From Salvelinus alpinus (Eukaryota; Chordata; Actinopteri; Salmoniformes; Salmonidae), in NCBI RefSeq assembly GCF_045679555.1, contig NC_092091.1, forward strand, positions 84,449,657 to 84,513,656: a stretch of 64,000 nt of DNA. The letters are read 5' to 3'. The stretch's first letter is position 1; every line of letters begins with the position of its first letter. Under the pieces are notes generated by a model. The model was not told the DNA's origin and ran no database searches. It was given only the letters and a program-made list of their open reading frames with translations. Positions 21,891 through 33,967 of the stretch are shown here, piece after piece. The position numbers were made by a program, and so were the translations under genes.

Positions 21891-22728
21891 GATGGCCACA
21901 TCAGTGAATTGTACTTTTTGGAGAAATGTCCTCTGGTCTGATGAAACAAATATAGACCTGTTTGGCAATAATGACCATCGTTATGTTTGGAAGAAAAAGG
22001 GGGAGGCTTGCAAGCCAAAGCTCACCATCCCAACTGTGAAGCATGGTGGTGGCAGCATCATGTTGTGGGGGTGTTTTGCTGCAGGAGAAACTAGTGCACT
22101 TCACAAATTAGATGGCATCATGAGGTGGGGAAGTTATGTGGATATATTGAAGCAAAATCTCAAGACATCAGTCAGGAAGTTAAAGCTTGGTCGCAAATGG
22201 GTCTTCCAAATGGACAATGACCCCAAGCATACTTCCAAAGTTGTGGCAAAATGGCTTAAGGACAACAAAGTCAAGTTATTGGAGTGGCCCTCACAAAGCC
22301 CTGACCTCAATCGTATAGAAAATGTGTGGGCAGAACTGAAAAGGCGTGTGCGAGCAAGGAAGCCTACAAACCTGACACAGTTACACCAGCTCTGTCAGGA
22401 GGATTGGGCCAAAATGCACCCAAATTATTGTGGGAAGCTTGTGGAAGGCTACCTGAAACGTTTGACCCAAGTTAAACAATTTAAAGGCAATGCTACCAAA
22501 TACTAATTGAGTGTATGTAAACTTCTGACCCACTGGGAATTTGATGACATAAAAGCTGAAATAAATCATTCTCTCTACCATTATTTTGACATTTCACATT
22601 CTTAAAATAAAGTGGTGATCCTAACTGACCTAAGACAGGGAATTTTTACTAGGATTAAATGTCAGGAATTGTGATGAGATTAAATGTATTTGGCTAAGGT
22701 GTATGTAAACTTTTGACTTCAACTGTAG
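21891..22728 (+). mobile_element. 5'-truncated Tc1-like element
   Basis: It contains the catalytic half of a transposase, a 3' untranslated part and the right terminal repeat gtgtatgtaaacttttgact plus tcaactgta. The left end is missing. A second terminal fragment of this family is at 28120-28197. Inserted in the zinc-finger intron. Confidence 0.85.
21897..22506 (+). pseudogene. Tc1-like transposase, C-terminal ~200 residues
   Basis: One uninterrupted frame with all three catalytic acids in context: WSDETNIDLF, FQMDNDPKHTSK and SPDLNRIENVWAELKRRV. It ends GNATKY then TAA. The DNA-binding N-terminal half (about 140 residues in full-length relatives) is absent, so it cannot transpose. The DDE core is unusually well preserved compared with the other Tc1 relics here. 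Confidence 0.85.
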
Positions 22729-22739
22729 GTACCGTTACT

Positions 22740-23930
22740 GTGTTAAAAACAGAGGCAGTTGTGGGACTGATGTGTGTGGTGTTAAAGGGGAAATATGACA
22801 TTTGTTTCTAAACATTGGAGTAAAAAAATAATGACAGCTTTGTTATTGTTTCAACTGCAGATTGGTTGTTTGTTGTGTGGCTTTTTTAAAGGGGCAACCT
22901 AGGATTTAAACAGAAACAAAATGGCAGCCCAGAGACCTGAGCTGTGTTGGAATACTCATACTAACTGTACTATTTGTGACGTACATTGAGTTTGTAGTAT
23001 GCTTATTGGTCGTAGTATGATATAGTTGGTTTAGCCAAAAGTTCCCTGGTAAGCAAGCATTTCTAAACTTTATTCACTGTTATGGGGTACTATTTTGGTG
23101 TGATGTCATTATGGGGTATTGTGATGTCATTATGGGGTATTGTCTGAAGATAGATCATTTAAAAAAAAATGTCATCCATTTTAGAATAATAGCCAAAGAA
23201 CATTTTACTGGTTGAGGTCGTTTTTAAATACAAAGTAGTACATTTTCGACAAAAACATAAACATTATATTAATCAGGACATTCAAATGAACCTTACAATT
23301 ATAATCCAAAGTAGTGTGAAATGCACTCATAAGCAACCTGTAAATGGAGGCTATATTTGCTGTCAGCCTATGAGAACTCCCCTGAGTTTTCCCCCACGGC
23401 GGTGAATTAGTGAATAGACACAGAGCTTAATGTGAGTTTCCTTGAGTAGCACTCCTGATCTTGCACTGATAGTGTGTTGTCATATTCAGAATACATTGTG
23501 GAAAAACTCAAATCTTTGCTCACCTTTTTTGCTCCAGGCAGATATACAACATCCATAACTAGTGGTTTCTGCATTATCAGGGAGGTGTTTCTGCAACCAA
23601 ATTGCATGTGCATCATCCTTGTCGCAATTTTAGCAAACACAGAAAGGGGCCTATATTGGAGACCAAAAGTCATCTGGCACACTGCTTAGGATTTCAACAA
23701 CTTTTACTTTTTTCTAGCCTAAAATCATTGATGTTACTACTAATGTGAAAAAAATACTAAATATGACTATTGTTGCTCACTTGACTGTCTCAAGACAATT
23801 GTCAAGTAATTTTAACATTCATTACAGACGTCAATTGTTGTACAACATCATGGCTATGCTGTTGGCATCACCTTTTACAGTGGATTTCTGCTGTTGTGGG
23901 CCTTTAACCATCTGTCTGACTTGTTGTTCA
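22740..23930. other. Zinc-finger intron, no gene recognised
   Basis: Mostly AT-rich unique-looking sequence. A short direct repeat around 23086-23140 (ttatggggtattgtgatgtc type) is seen. No conserved protein frame found. Confidence 0.4.
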
Positions 23931-23935
23931 CACAG

Positions 23936-24582
23936 GAGAGAGACGTGACTATCGTGGATCCTCTGGGGAGCCTCAACAACATCATGAAGCTGACGAGGCA
24001 GAGAAGAGTCCCTCCCGATCAGAACACCTCAAGAAACACCAGAGGAGACCAACAGGGAAGAAATCTCACTGCTGCTCTGATTGTGGGAAAGGTTGCAAAT
24101 CTTCATCAGAAATTAAAATACACAAGCGAGTACACACAGGAGAGAAATCTCACCACTGTTTTGATTGTGGGAAGAGTTACTTAAGATCAGAATCACTAAA
24201 AGTACACATGAGAATTCACACTGGAGAGAAACCTTATAGCTGTGATCAATGTGGGAAAATTTTTACTCACTCAAGCTGCCTGATAGTACAACTGAGAGCA
24301 CACACTGGAGAGAAACCTTATAGCTGTGATCAATGTGGGAAGAGTTTTACTCACTCAAGCTGGCTGATAGTACATCTGAGAGCACACACAGGAGTGAAAC
24401 CTTATAGCTGTGATCAATGTGGGAAGAGATTTGTTACATCTAGCCATCTGACTATACACCAGAGAACACACACAGGAGAGAAATCTTATAGCTGTAGTCA
24501 ATGTGGGAAGAGTTTTATTCAGTCAAGAAATCTCATAGCTGTGATCAATGTCACAAGAGATACTCTGATAAAAGATCTCTGA
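23936..24582 (+). pseudogene. Zinc-finger array exon (5 fingers plus a truncated sixth)
   Basis: After a basic spacer (SEHLKKHQRRPTGKK) come fingers CSDCGKG..H..H, CFDCGKS..H..H, CDQCGKI (first His replaced by Gln in LIVQLRAH, so zinc binding is probably lost), CDQCGKS and CDQCGKR, joined by TGEKPY-type linkers. The sixth finger (CSQCGKSFIQSRN) runs into a frameshift after about 24530. The lost continuation is readable in another frame, with HKRYSDKRSLIKHQKIHT ending at 24606. Confidence 0.85.
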
Positions 24583-24899
24583 TCAAACATCAGAAAATAC
24601 ATACATGAAGTAGTTGTTTCATGATATCAATGAAATGTCACAATGTAGAATATTTGAATGATGTCACAATGTAGAATGTTTTAACATTGTAGTAGGAATA
24701 CAAAGGATTTGAGTTTGTTAAAAGTTCATATTGATACAGAAACACTAAACCATGATTTAGATGTATTAAGAACAAGTTGATTGACAAAGTCATGAAAAAT
24801 GGAATAAACCACATTTTGGCTCTGATAAAAGATATGCCTCTGGGGTCAAAATGATCCATGTCAGAACTATGGTTCAATGTAAATATGTAGTGGGTCTAA

Positions 24900-25062
24900 A
24901 GTTTGTTTTAAATTATCACTCATTAAACACGAATCAATCAACACATGCTTCTCTTTGAACGACTTAATATAATATTACACTTTTATGAAATAAATGAAAA
25001 TAAACTTTTGGTTCCTCAACTGCGTTGCCCACTCCAGTCAGCAGAAAGAGACGCAGCAGAAG
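24900..25062 (+). other. Fragment of a third zinc-finger 5' flank
   Basis: Matches the sequence before the zinc-finger first exons (aatcaatcaacacat, caactgcgttgcccactcca, gtcagcagaaagagacg) with many changes, then is cut off by the LINE at 25063. A partial further copy of the family is therefore inferred here. Confidence 0.55.
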
Positions 25063-26720
25063 TGCCTCTTTTTATATTTGATTTTATTTATATATTTTTT
25101 TATTCAAAATGCAGATCTACAATTTACATTGTTACATCATACAAAACAGAACACAGGTATTAACGAGAAAATACTAAAACATACAAAAAATATAAATAAT
25201 GAACTATTCTAGTGTAGTTGTAATCACTCTGAAAAAATCTATAATGATTCAGGAAGATGTTATTGTTGTTATTCACTAGGATTAATGTTTTAATAAAATA
25301 GTTACATTCAATCAGAAAAATGTGTCATTTTGGTATGGAATTTTTGTTTGTGTATAAAATATTTGGCAACAAGAATTTAAAAAAATTAACAATCATTTCA
25401 ATGGTCTTGTTATCATTGCAATAGTAACATATATCTTTCATGTCAAAAACATGGGTCGTGTTCATAATGGTAAATAAGTATTTTGCAAGGTTTTCCCAAA
25501 ATTCTGACACAAATTTACATTAAAGAACAAGTGGGACAGATTCTCACCTTTTTCACACAAAACGCAGATATCATCAACAGCCACAAATTTGGATATCATA
25601 GAATTACATGGATATACAGTATCTTATGTAAAATTTTAAAGTGCTCTTCCTTAACTTTGTTTGGGATTCAATATTTGTAAGGCCTTAACCAGGCATTTTT
25701 CCAGACAATGTCAGGAATAATAAGCATGTTCCAGAAACATTTTCCTCTCGGTGGAAGTTGGTTTTGTGAATGAAGAATTTGTCTTATATATTTATTACAA
25801 CAAGATTTCTCAAGTAAGCCCACGCCTTCCAATCTGAGTTCTGGATAAACTTTGTGATCATTACCAAAGCTAAGATGAGTTTTCATGAGTGTAGTTAGAC
25901 CACTGGGAACGACTTTGATCACAGAAATAAACACTGAAAGGAATTGGAAACTCTTTCAATGTTATAAATTGTTCAAATGTAAGAATATTACCTCTGTTGT
26001 CAAAAACATCAAGGACAAAGTCAATATTCCCCTTGTGCCAGTTGGGGTAGAACAATGACTTATTCCTTACAGTTATGTCTGAATTATTCCACAAAAGAGC
26101 TTTATGTGGGTAAAAATTGTGTAGGAAACATATTTTCCAGGCCTTAAAGCTTGTTGGTGAAACCTAGCCAATTTAGCGGGTAATCTTTCAGGAATATAAT
26201 GACATTTCAGTAACAATTGAAGACCTCCCAACTTATGAAACACATTATTTGGAATGAAATACCATATTGAATCAGTGTTGATCAAACATCTTGTCAACCA
26301 GTTGATCTTGAAAGTGTTATTTACGTCACAAAGTCCAACACTTCCAGACCTCCTTCAGGTCTTTTATTACAGAGGACTGACTTCTTCAGTTTGTGAGACT
26401 TATTTTTCCAGATGAAGTCAAGAAAGGTCTTGTTGATCTCTTTACAAGTAGCAGGATTTATAAACAAAGATGAGGGGTACACAAAACCAGACAGTCCCTC
26501 TGCCTTGGACAGAAGTACTCTCCCAAGTATAGAAAGATCTCTTTGTAGACAATTATTAAATATATTTTTGGTTTTCTTAATTTTAGGAGAGAAATTCATA
26601 TGTTGTCTGACTGTGGTTTTTTGACAGATGTATTCCTATATATTTAACACAGTCCTTTACAGGAATATTTTCTATTTCTTTATCATCAGAGTCAAATAAA
26701 CATAAGATTGCTGTACTATA
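25063..26720 (-). mobile_element. 5'-truncated L1/Tx1-like LINE, ORF2 C-terminal relic
   Basis: On the minus strand, frames such as DLSILGRVLLSKAEGLSGFV and KTFLDFIWKNKSHKLKK (about 26600-26320), then further pieces to 25325, resemble the region after reverse transcriptase in fish L1/Tx1 ORF2 proteins. Several frameshifts and stops. The 3' end is near 25063, at a T-rich stretch. It cuts into the zinc-finger flank copy. Bases 26721-26960 show nothing recognisable. Confidence 0.65.
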
Positions 26721-26959
26721 TTAACACTGCTAATCCAACAATATTGCTAGGTGCCTGCACACTTGAATTAAAGGGGAACTACTCTCAAAAATGTACATTT
26801 CTTAGATTTTCCCCAAACCTAAAAAGTGGTCTCCTGATTGGTTTAAGTGTTGTTATGGACTTAGAACAATTGCATTGTTTTTGAGAACAAAAACCCGAAA
26901 AAATGAAAAAAAACCTGAATTTGTGAATTTCTGACTCAGTTTCTCTGTTTCAATAAAAG

Positions 26960-27655
26960 GCCTACTATTATCCTACTGACCAGTACAGCTTGGGTTGGTC
27001 TACTATTATCCTACTGAACAGTACAGCTTGGGTTGGTCTACTATTATCCTACTGACCAGTACAGCTTGGGTTGGTCTACTATTATCCTACTGACCAGTAC
27101 AAATTGGGTTGCTCTACTATTATCCTACTGACCAGTACAGCTTGGGTTGGTCTACTATTATCCTACTGACCAGTACAGCTTGGGTTGGTCTACTATTATC
27201 CTACTGAACAGTACAGCTTGGGTTGGTCTACTATTATCCTACTGAACAGTACAGCTTGGGTTGGTCTACTATTATCCTACTGAACAGTACAGCTTGGGTT
27301 GGTCTACTATTATCCTACTGAACAGTACAGCTTGGGTTGGTCTACTATTATCCTACTAACCAGTACAGCTTGGGTTGGTCTACTATTATCCTACTAACCA
27401 GTACAGCTTGGGTTGGTCTACTATTATCCTACTATTATCCTACTGACCAGTACAGCTTGGGTCGGTCTACTATTATCCTACTGTACAGTACAGCTTGGGT
27501 TGGTCTACTATTATCCTACTTAACAGTACAGCTTGGGTTGGTCGACTATTATCCTACTGACCAGTACAGCTTGGGTTGGTCTACTATTATCCTACTGAAC
27601 AGTACAGCTTGGGTTGGTCTACTATTATCCTACTGAACAGTACAGCTTGGGTTGG
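26960..27655. repeat. 38-bp minisatellite, ~18 copies
   Basis: Unit ggtctactattatcctactg plus aacagtacagcttgggtt, with AAC/ACC and TAC variants. Open frames across it (YYYPTEQYSLGWST type) are repeats. Confidence 0.92.
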
Positions 27656-28119
27656 CCTGACTGTGAAAGACCAATATGGGATTCATCATTTTAGGTCATT
27701 CAGAGTGTATATCACTGTTTCTCATGCTTTTCACACAGGGTGCCTTTCCTTCTCTGGGCCGTTTGGAAAATGTTTTACTAAATTAGAGTACTGTGTACCC
27801 ACTTCTCCAGGCAGCACTACACCACTGACCTACACAACAGCTTTCAACATACCAGTATTTAGTTTGGAAACTTTCAAAAGAAATGCTGGTCTAAATAACA
27901 CAATATCAAAATATGTCAAATTATCCATTTATTTGTTTCTAAAGTGGTTGAAATGCTGTGAAAAACAGTTGTACTGAACTACAGAGGTAAAATAATAGAT
28001 ATTCTCAAAGTTGAGCTTGTCTTTGCAGGGGGACTCTTATTTAGAAGAAAATAATCTGATGTTGTGCTGCCAGCATATTATCCTGCTGCTAGCAGAACAG
28101 TAATATAAGAGTTTAACCT

Positions 28120-28197
28120 CGAATATTTGTGGAGTGGTTGAACAACGAGTTTTAATGACTCCAACCTAATTGTATGTAAACTTCCGACTTCAACTGT
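28120..28197 (+). mobile_element. Terminal fragment of a Tc1-like element
   Basis: It contains aatgactccaacctaattgt and atgtaaacttccgacttcaa followed by ctgta, the right end of the family at 21891. Flank 27656-28119 is unclassified. Confidence 0.6.
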
Positions 28198-28800
28198 ACA
28201 TACATATACACACTTTTTTAGAATATACCTTTATTTTTCCCCACAACCCTACCACCCCTCCCCCAATTGGAGTAAACTAATAAACAATAACACTTAGGCT
28301 TCTACCTTCAGTTTATACATACTATACACAATCTATTTCACATTAGTTATATTTTGTTAGTTTTTTGTCCTGGCCTTCCTCTATTTCTGATTTATATTTG
28401 TAACTGTGCTATTTGACAACATTTCTGAACCTATATACATTTAACATTGTTTTAAATGTTTTACATTTGTTATCTTGTTGTTATTAGTCCCACCTTTCAG
28501 CTCGGTGTGCTGCGAGGTACAAACTGCAGAGGTCTCTATATAATGCCCGATCAATAAGAGGTTATTTCCACAAGGGGGCGACAAACGCCAGTTAATATTC
28601 CTGAATAGAGCACCACAGAATTTATAGGCTCCCTTTGCCAAGTGGTCAATTTGGAGTACCTCTGGCCTGGGCCAGTGGTGCGTCCCAAAAGTATTTACTG
28701 CTTCCTGAAGTGTGCACTCATTCACTACCCCCCATAAATTGTAAAATCATTGGATTGGTGAAGGCGTAGGTTATAGCATGAGTTTCCATACTAATCAATT
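28198..28800. mobile_element. Interspersed repeat fragment, class uncertain
   Basis: The stretch from tttagaatatacctttattt to ctggcctgggccagtggtgc resembles the 3' part of a repeat common in salmonid genomes, probably a LINE in reverse orientation. I cannot confirm it without a library search. No coding frame. At 28800-28845 there is a short match to the block flank (gtgcacactttgggaggaag). Confidence 0.35.
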
Positions 28801-28884
28801 CCTGTCAAGTGCACACTTTGGGAGGAAGGAGAGATTATTGGGGTACAGACCAGGTATGCAGACGTTTCCCCAGCCCAGGTATGC

Positions 28885-28995
28885 AGACATTTCCAGGGTT
28901 GGTGGGTGACTGTATCTCTCCAGGGTTGGTGGGTGACTGTATCTCTCCAGGGTTGGTGGGTGACTGTATCTCTCCAGGGTTGGTGGGTGACTGCT
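28885..28995. repeat. 27-bp minisatellite, ~4 copies
   Basis: Unit ctgtatctctccagggttgg plus tgggtga. Confidence 0.9.
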
Positions 28996-29074
28996 GGACC
29001 CTGACCAGACATGGAGTAGTTGGATCTGCATTTACACTCACAGCACACCCACCTATCACCATCAATCACCACAC

Positions 29075-30465
29075 ACACACCAGGACAACAATACATCATA
29101 GTCTATGGAGGATAAATAACTACACACCAGGACAACAATACATCATAGTCTATGGAGGATAAATAACTACACACCAGGACAACAATACATCATAGTCTAT
29201 GTGGAGGATAAATAACTACACACCAGGACAACAATACATCATAGTCTATGTGGAGGATAAATAACTACACACCAGGACAACAATACATCATAGTCTATGG
29301 AGGATAAATAACTACACACCAGGACAACAATACATCATAGTCTATAGAGGATAAATAACTACACACCAGAACAACAATACATCATAGTCTATGTGGAGGA
29401 TAAATAACTACACACCAGGACAACAATACATCATAGTCTATATGGAGGATAAATAACTACACACCAGGACAACAATACATCATAGTCTATAGAGGATAAA
29501 TAACTACACACCAGAACAACAATACATCATAGTCTATGTGGAGGATAAATAACTACACACCAGGACAACAATACATCATAGTCTATGGAGGATAAATAAC
29601 TACACACCAGGACAACAATACATCATAGTCTATGGAGGATAAATAACTACACAACAATACATCATAGTCTATGTGGAGGATAAATAACTACACACCAGGA
29701 CAACAATACATCATAGTCTATGGAGGATAAATAACTACACACCAGGACAACAATACATCATAGTCTATGTGGAGGATAAATAACTACACACCAGGACAAC
29801 AATACATCATAGTCTATGGAGGATAAATAACTACACACCAGGACAACAATACATCATAGTCTATGTGGAGGATAAATAACTACACACCAGGACAACAATA
29901 CATCATAGTCTATGGAGGATAAATAACTACACACCAGGACAACAATACATCATAGTCTATGTGGAGGATAAATAACTACACACCAGGACAACAATACATC
30001 ATAGTCTATATGGAGGATAAATAACTACACACCAGGACAACAATACATCATAGTCTATGTGGAGGATAAATAACTACACACCAGGACAACAATACATCAT
30101 AGTCTATGGAGGATAAATAACTACACACCAGGACAACAATACATCATAGTCTATGTGGAGGATAAATAACTACACACCAGGACAACAATACATCATAGTC
30201 TATGTGGAGGATAAATAACTACACACCAGAACAACAATACATCATAGTCTATGTGGAGGATAAATAACTACACACCAGGACAACAATACATCATAGTCTA
30301 TGTGGAGGATAAATAACTACACACCAGGACAACAATACATCATAGTCTATGGAGGATAAATAACTACACACCAGGACAACAATACATCATAGTCTATGGA
30401 GGATAAATAACTACACACCAGGACAACAATACATCATAGTCTATGTGGAGGATAAATAACTACAT
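29075..30465. repeat. 46/49-bp minisatellite, ~29 copies
   Basis: Unit accaggacaacaatacatca plus tagtctatgtggaggataaa and taactacac. Two length classes alternate, depending on tatggagg versus tatgtggagg or tatatggagg. Each unit has a stop (TAA), so no long frames arise. It ends at 30465 before a splice-acceptor-like tract (tgtttgtctgtag). Confidence 0.92.
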
Positions 30466-30539
30466 TGATGTCTTATCTTCTCTCTTTCTGTTTGTCTGTA
30501 GAACCTCACTGTTTGAATTAGCAAGTGTTATTATTAGCC

Positions 30540-30940
30540 AGAGACAGAAGAGTCCCCTAAGCAAGCTGGACCTGGTGCTCTGTTCACAAACAGACCCCAC
30601 AGAGCCCTAGGACAGCAAACATAGACCCAACCAAATCATGAGAAAACAAAAAGATAATTTCTTGACACATTTGAAAGAATTAACAAAAAACAGAGCAAAC
30701 TAGAATGCTATTTGGGCTTAAACAGAGAGTACACAGTGGCAGAATACCTGACCACTGTCACTGAACCAAACTTAAGGAAAGCTTTGACTATGTACAGACT
30801 CAGTGAGTGTAGCCTAGCTATTGAGAAAGGCCGCCGTAGGCAGACCTCAAATCAAATTTTATTCGTTTTGCGCCCCTAACCAACAATGGTGGAAACTGAG
30901 ATGCACTTCCTAACCTCCTGACAACATTTATGACCAGCTA
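30540..30940 (+). mobile_element. Degraded fragment of the 35733-type LINE
   Basis: It matches the C-terminal coding part of the LINE (corresponding to about 37460-37870), for example agtcccctaagcaagctgga and gaaaggccgccgtaggcaga, but with frameshifts and a small foreign piece near 30850 (caaatcaaattttattcg). Confidence 0.8.
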
Positions 30941-31450
30941 ATTCATACTGTATGTTGTAGTCTGTCCAAGAGGGGAATCACACAGACTGATCTCAGTTAA
31001 TTCATACTGTATGTTGTAGTCTGTCCAAGAGGGGAATCACACAGACTGATCTCAGTTAGTTCATACTGTATGTTGTAGTCTGTCCAAGAGGGGAATCACA
31101 CAGACTGATCTCAGTTAATTCATACTGTATGTTGTAGTCTGTCCAAGAGGGGAATCACACAGACTGACAGCTTGTAATTTTATTAAAAGCATTCAGTTGA
31201 TTACATGGCAGTTTAGAGAGAAACATCATAACAATAATCTACATCATAATCAATAATCAATATCATAACATTTATAATCAATAACATCATTATCTATATA
31301 CTACTAACAACATCATAACAATAATCTACATCATAATCAATATCATAACATTTATAATCAATAACATCATTATCTATATACTACTAACAACATCATAACA
31401 ATAATCTACATCCTAATCAATATCATAACATTTATAATCAATAACATCAT
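30941..31450. repeat. 59-bp array (4 copies) and ~77-bp AT-rich array (3 copies)
   Basis: The first unit contains ttcatactgtatgttgtagt and ctgtccaagaggggaatcac (30941-31170). The second contains catcataacaataatctaca and atcaataacatcattatc (31219-31450). Confidence 0.88.
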
Positions 31451-31474
31451 GAGCGGTAAACAACAACAAACCCC

Positions 31475-31480
31475 TTTATT
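31475..31480 (-). terminator. Candidate poly(A) signal of SRCR gene copy 2
   Basis: AATAAA on the minus strand, about 900 bp beyond the stop codon at 32383. This makes the 28-bp array and the ccccatgttaccc remnant part of a 3' UTR. Another AATAAA-like hexamer lies near 31180. Positional inference. Confidence 0.4.
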
Positions 31481-31549
31481 AAAAATGTTTTCAAAATACA
31501 AAGAATGAACAGATGATTATAATAATACATGGACTAATAATGGAGACAC

Positions 31550-31983
31550 TTCAAGATAAAGAATCTAAGAGACACTAAATAAGATAAAGAATCTAAGAGA
31601 CACTAAATAAGATAAAGAATCTAAGAGACACTAAATAAGATAAAGAATCTAAGAGACACTAAATAAGATAAAGAATCTAAGAGACGCTAAATAAGATAAA
31701 AAATCTAAGAGACACTAAATAAGATAAAGAATCTAAGAGACACTAGATAAGATAAAGAATCTAAGAGACACTAAATAAGATAAAGAATCTAAGAGACACT
31801 AAATAAGATAAAGAATCTAAGAGACACTAAATAAGATAAAGAATCTAAGAGACACTAAATAAGATAAAGAATCTAAGAGACACTAAATAAGATAAAGAAT
31901 CTAAGAGACACTAAATAAGATAAAGAATCTAAGAGACACTAAATAAGATAAAGAATCTAAGAGACACTAAATAAGATAAAGAC
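31550..31983. repeat. 28-bp minisatellite, ~15 copies
   Basis: Unit ctaagagacactaaataaga plus taaagaat, with very few changes. The same array enters the window at position 1. Confidence 0.93.
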
Positions 31984-32064
31984 ATGAAGACAAAAGCAAA
32001 AAGTAATACATTCTGGAACACAAAACAGACGTAATTGAGCTACTCTCTAAAATTATTATTCAAA

Positions 32065-32165
32065 ACGCCAAGATACCAAAACCCCATGTTACCCAAAACC
32101 CATGTTACCCAAAACACCATGTTACCCAAAACCACATGTTACCCAGAACCCCATGTTTCTCTGGT
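32065..32165. repeat. Short ccccatgttaccc array (paralogue of 145-1256)
   Basis: About five or six diverged units in the position equivalent to the 1.1-kb array of copy 1. The flanking 3' UTR sequence (ctggtggtaaaaaccaaact) is nearly identical in both. Confidence 0.88.
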
Positions 32166-33599
32166 GGTAAAAACCAAACTAAAAGGAATAATGTTGGTTG
32201 CAGTCACTCCTGTTAGATTTCTTCCAAGGTTCTAGAAAGATCAACTAATTCTGAACTTGTTATTAAAATTAGAACCACTTCAGGTTTGTCACCACATTTT
32301 AAACACCAGTCCACTGCTGACCATCGATTTAAAACACAAAACTGACCTAAGATCAGCATGTAGGGTCAGCTTCATTCTACTCCTACTCCGTCCCCTGGGC
32401 TGCTCTCTCCTCTCCCGGTCCAGCTTCAGCTCTGGAGCTTAGAGAGACCATCTCCATGGCATTGACATCAAGATCCATGCTGCTCACCCTGTTCACTCTC
32501 TTCTGCCTCCTGGTGGTCTGGGGAGACACAGCACCAACAGATAGTCATTTACTCTCTAGTATCTCCATTGTCTCTCCCCCTCACCCTCTCCCTCTAGTTT
32601 AAATGACTTGTAACGTCTGAGTAAATGTCTTTACCTTGTAGTACAGGTAGGAGGTGGTGATGGCTGTCAGTAGGAGCAGCAGCACTACAACGTGTCTGAT
32701 GATGAAGGCTGGCAGAGGAGAGGCTGCAAACAGAAACACCTTTGATGAGGGGACTGATCATCATCACATAGATCTGTGGGAAATCTGTCAATGACAAAGT
32801 TATAAGTCTGGTTCATGTTCAGTTACCTGTGATGGTGAGGGAGAGGAGCTCACTCTCAGAGGAGAAGTAATGAGAGAAAACATAATTGTCATAAACACAG
32901 CTGTAGTTCCCTTGGTGGGAGTCATCTGCAGCAGGGAAGAGGAAGGCAGCAGAGTGATTGACAGCTGGCTGGATCTGGGTTCTGTTGGAGCCGGTGAACG
33001 TGAGGAGGAAGGAGCCTCCTGGGTACTGTGGCTGAGTGGAGCAGGTGATGGTGAAGCTGTAGCCCCTGAACATCTCGGGCCCCTGGTGGCCCCTGGAGAC
33101 CCCTCCCATTGAGTCAGTCAGGGAGATATCAGGCTGGACCAGATCTGTAACAAAAAAAAGAGAAGAAGAAAAACCTCTTCAAGTAGTTTCCTATAGATAT
33201 GACAATAACATCAGCATGTAACAGTGCTAGCCACCCTCCCTCACAGGGCAACATGAGTAGTGGGCCTACAGTCACTGAGACAACATATGTTGATATCAGG
33301 CTTAAGCAGGACATCTGGAACAAGAGGAGAGAAAAAGAAAACGTAGCTCCTCAACTACTTTCCTCATTTAGATATGACAATAACATGACATGTGACAGTG
33401 GTAGTGAGTAGAGACGTTCACTGAGATAACACTCAAATACAAAAACATTCTGGGATATTTAAGTTGTATTTCATTCCTACTTGACTGATTGATCTATTTA
33501 GTAAAGCAGACTGACAAGCTAAACAGTCATCATGAGAGGTGCAGAGGAAGTTGTATGAATGAAGGAAATCAGTTGAATATAATTATAATATGTTGATAT

Positions 33600-33967
33600 G
33601 TCCTGAGCAGATCACTGTGAGTCCAGGAAGGAGATATAATACATGGACAAAAGTATGTGGAACTCAGCAGTGAGTTTTACAACAGAGGATTATTTTTACG
33701 CTCTACGTGGTTCAACACTCGGCGGTCCGTTCTGTCAGCTTGTGTTGTCTACCACTTCACGGCTGAGCCGTTGTTGCTCCTAGACGTGCCACGTTAAGTC
33801 ACTGAGATCTTCAGTAAGTCCAATCTACTGGCAATGTTTGTCTATGGAGATTTCATGACTGTGTGCTCGATGATATACACATTAGATTTTATACAGCTGT
33901 CAGCAACAGGTGAGGCTGAAATAGCCGAATCCACTGATGTCCACATGCTTTTGGCCATATAGTGTAT
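33600..33967. mobile_element. Tc1-like relic in copy 2 intron 5 (paralogue of 2704-3054)
   Basis: Same internally deleted element with ends gacaaaagtatgtggaact and cttttggccatatagtgtat. It is again preceded by a duplicate of the SRCR c exon end (33602-33637), here almost identical to 33978-34013. Confidence 0.7.

Larger units (their letters stand above)
19596..24582 (+). pseudogene. C2H2 zinc-finger gene, copy A (two exons, broken)
   Basis: Exon 1 (19596-19878) starts MSSLSFSPPAK and has the KEE-rich acidic N-terminus found in a large salmonid zinc-finger family (VKEEEVFTVKEEDEKEDG). Two in-frame TAA codons interrupt it, at 19629-19631 and 19719-19721. It ends in phase 1 at a GTAAGT donor. 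Exon 2 (23936-24582) follows a CACAG acceptor with a matching phase, giving R-ERRDYRGSSGEPQQ and then fingers. The protein would act as a nuclear DNA-binding factor if intact. The stops, a finger lacking a His and a terminal frameshift indicate a pseudogene, although initiation downstream of the stops cannot be excluded. Confidence 0.82.

Noticed and set aside
29075..30465. Regularly spaced repeats resembling a CRISPR array
   Set aside because: Units are contiguous with no unique spacers, and the genome is a vertebrate one.
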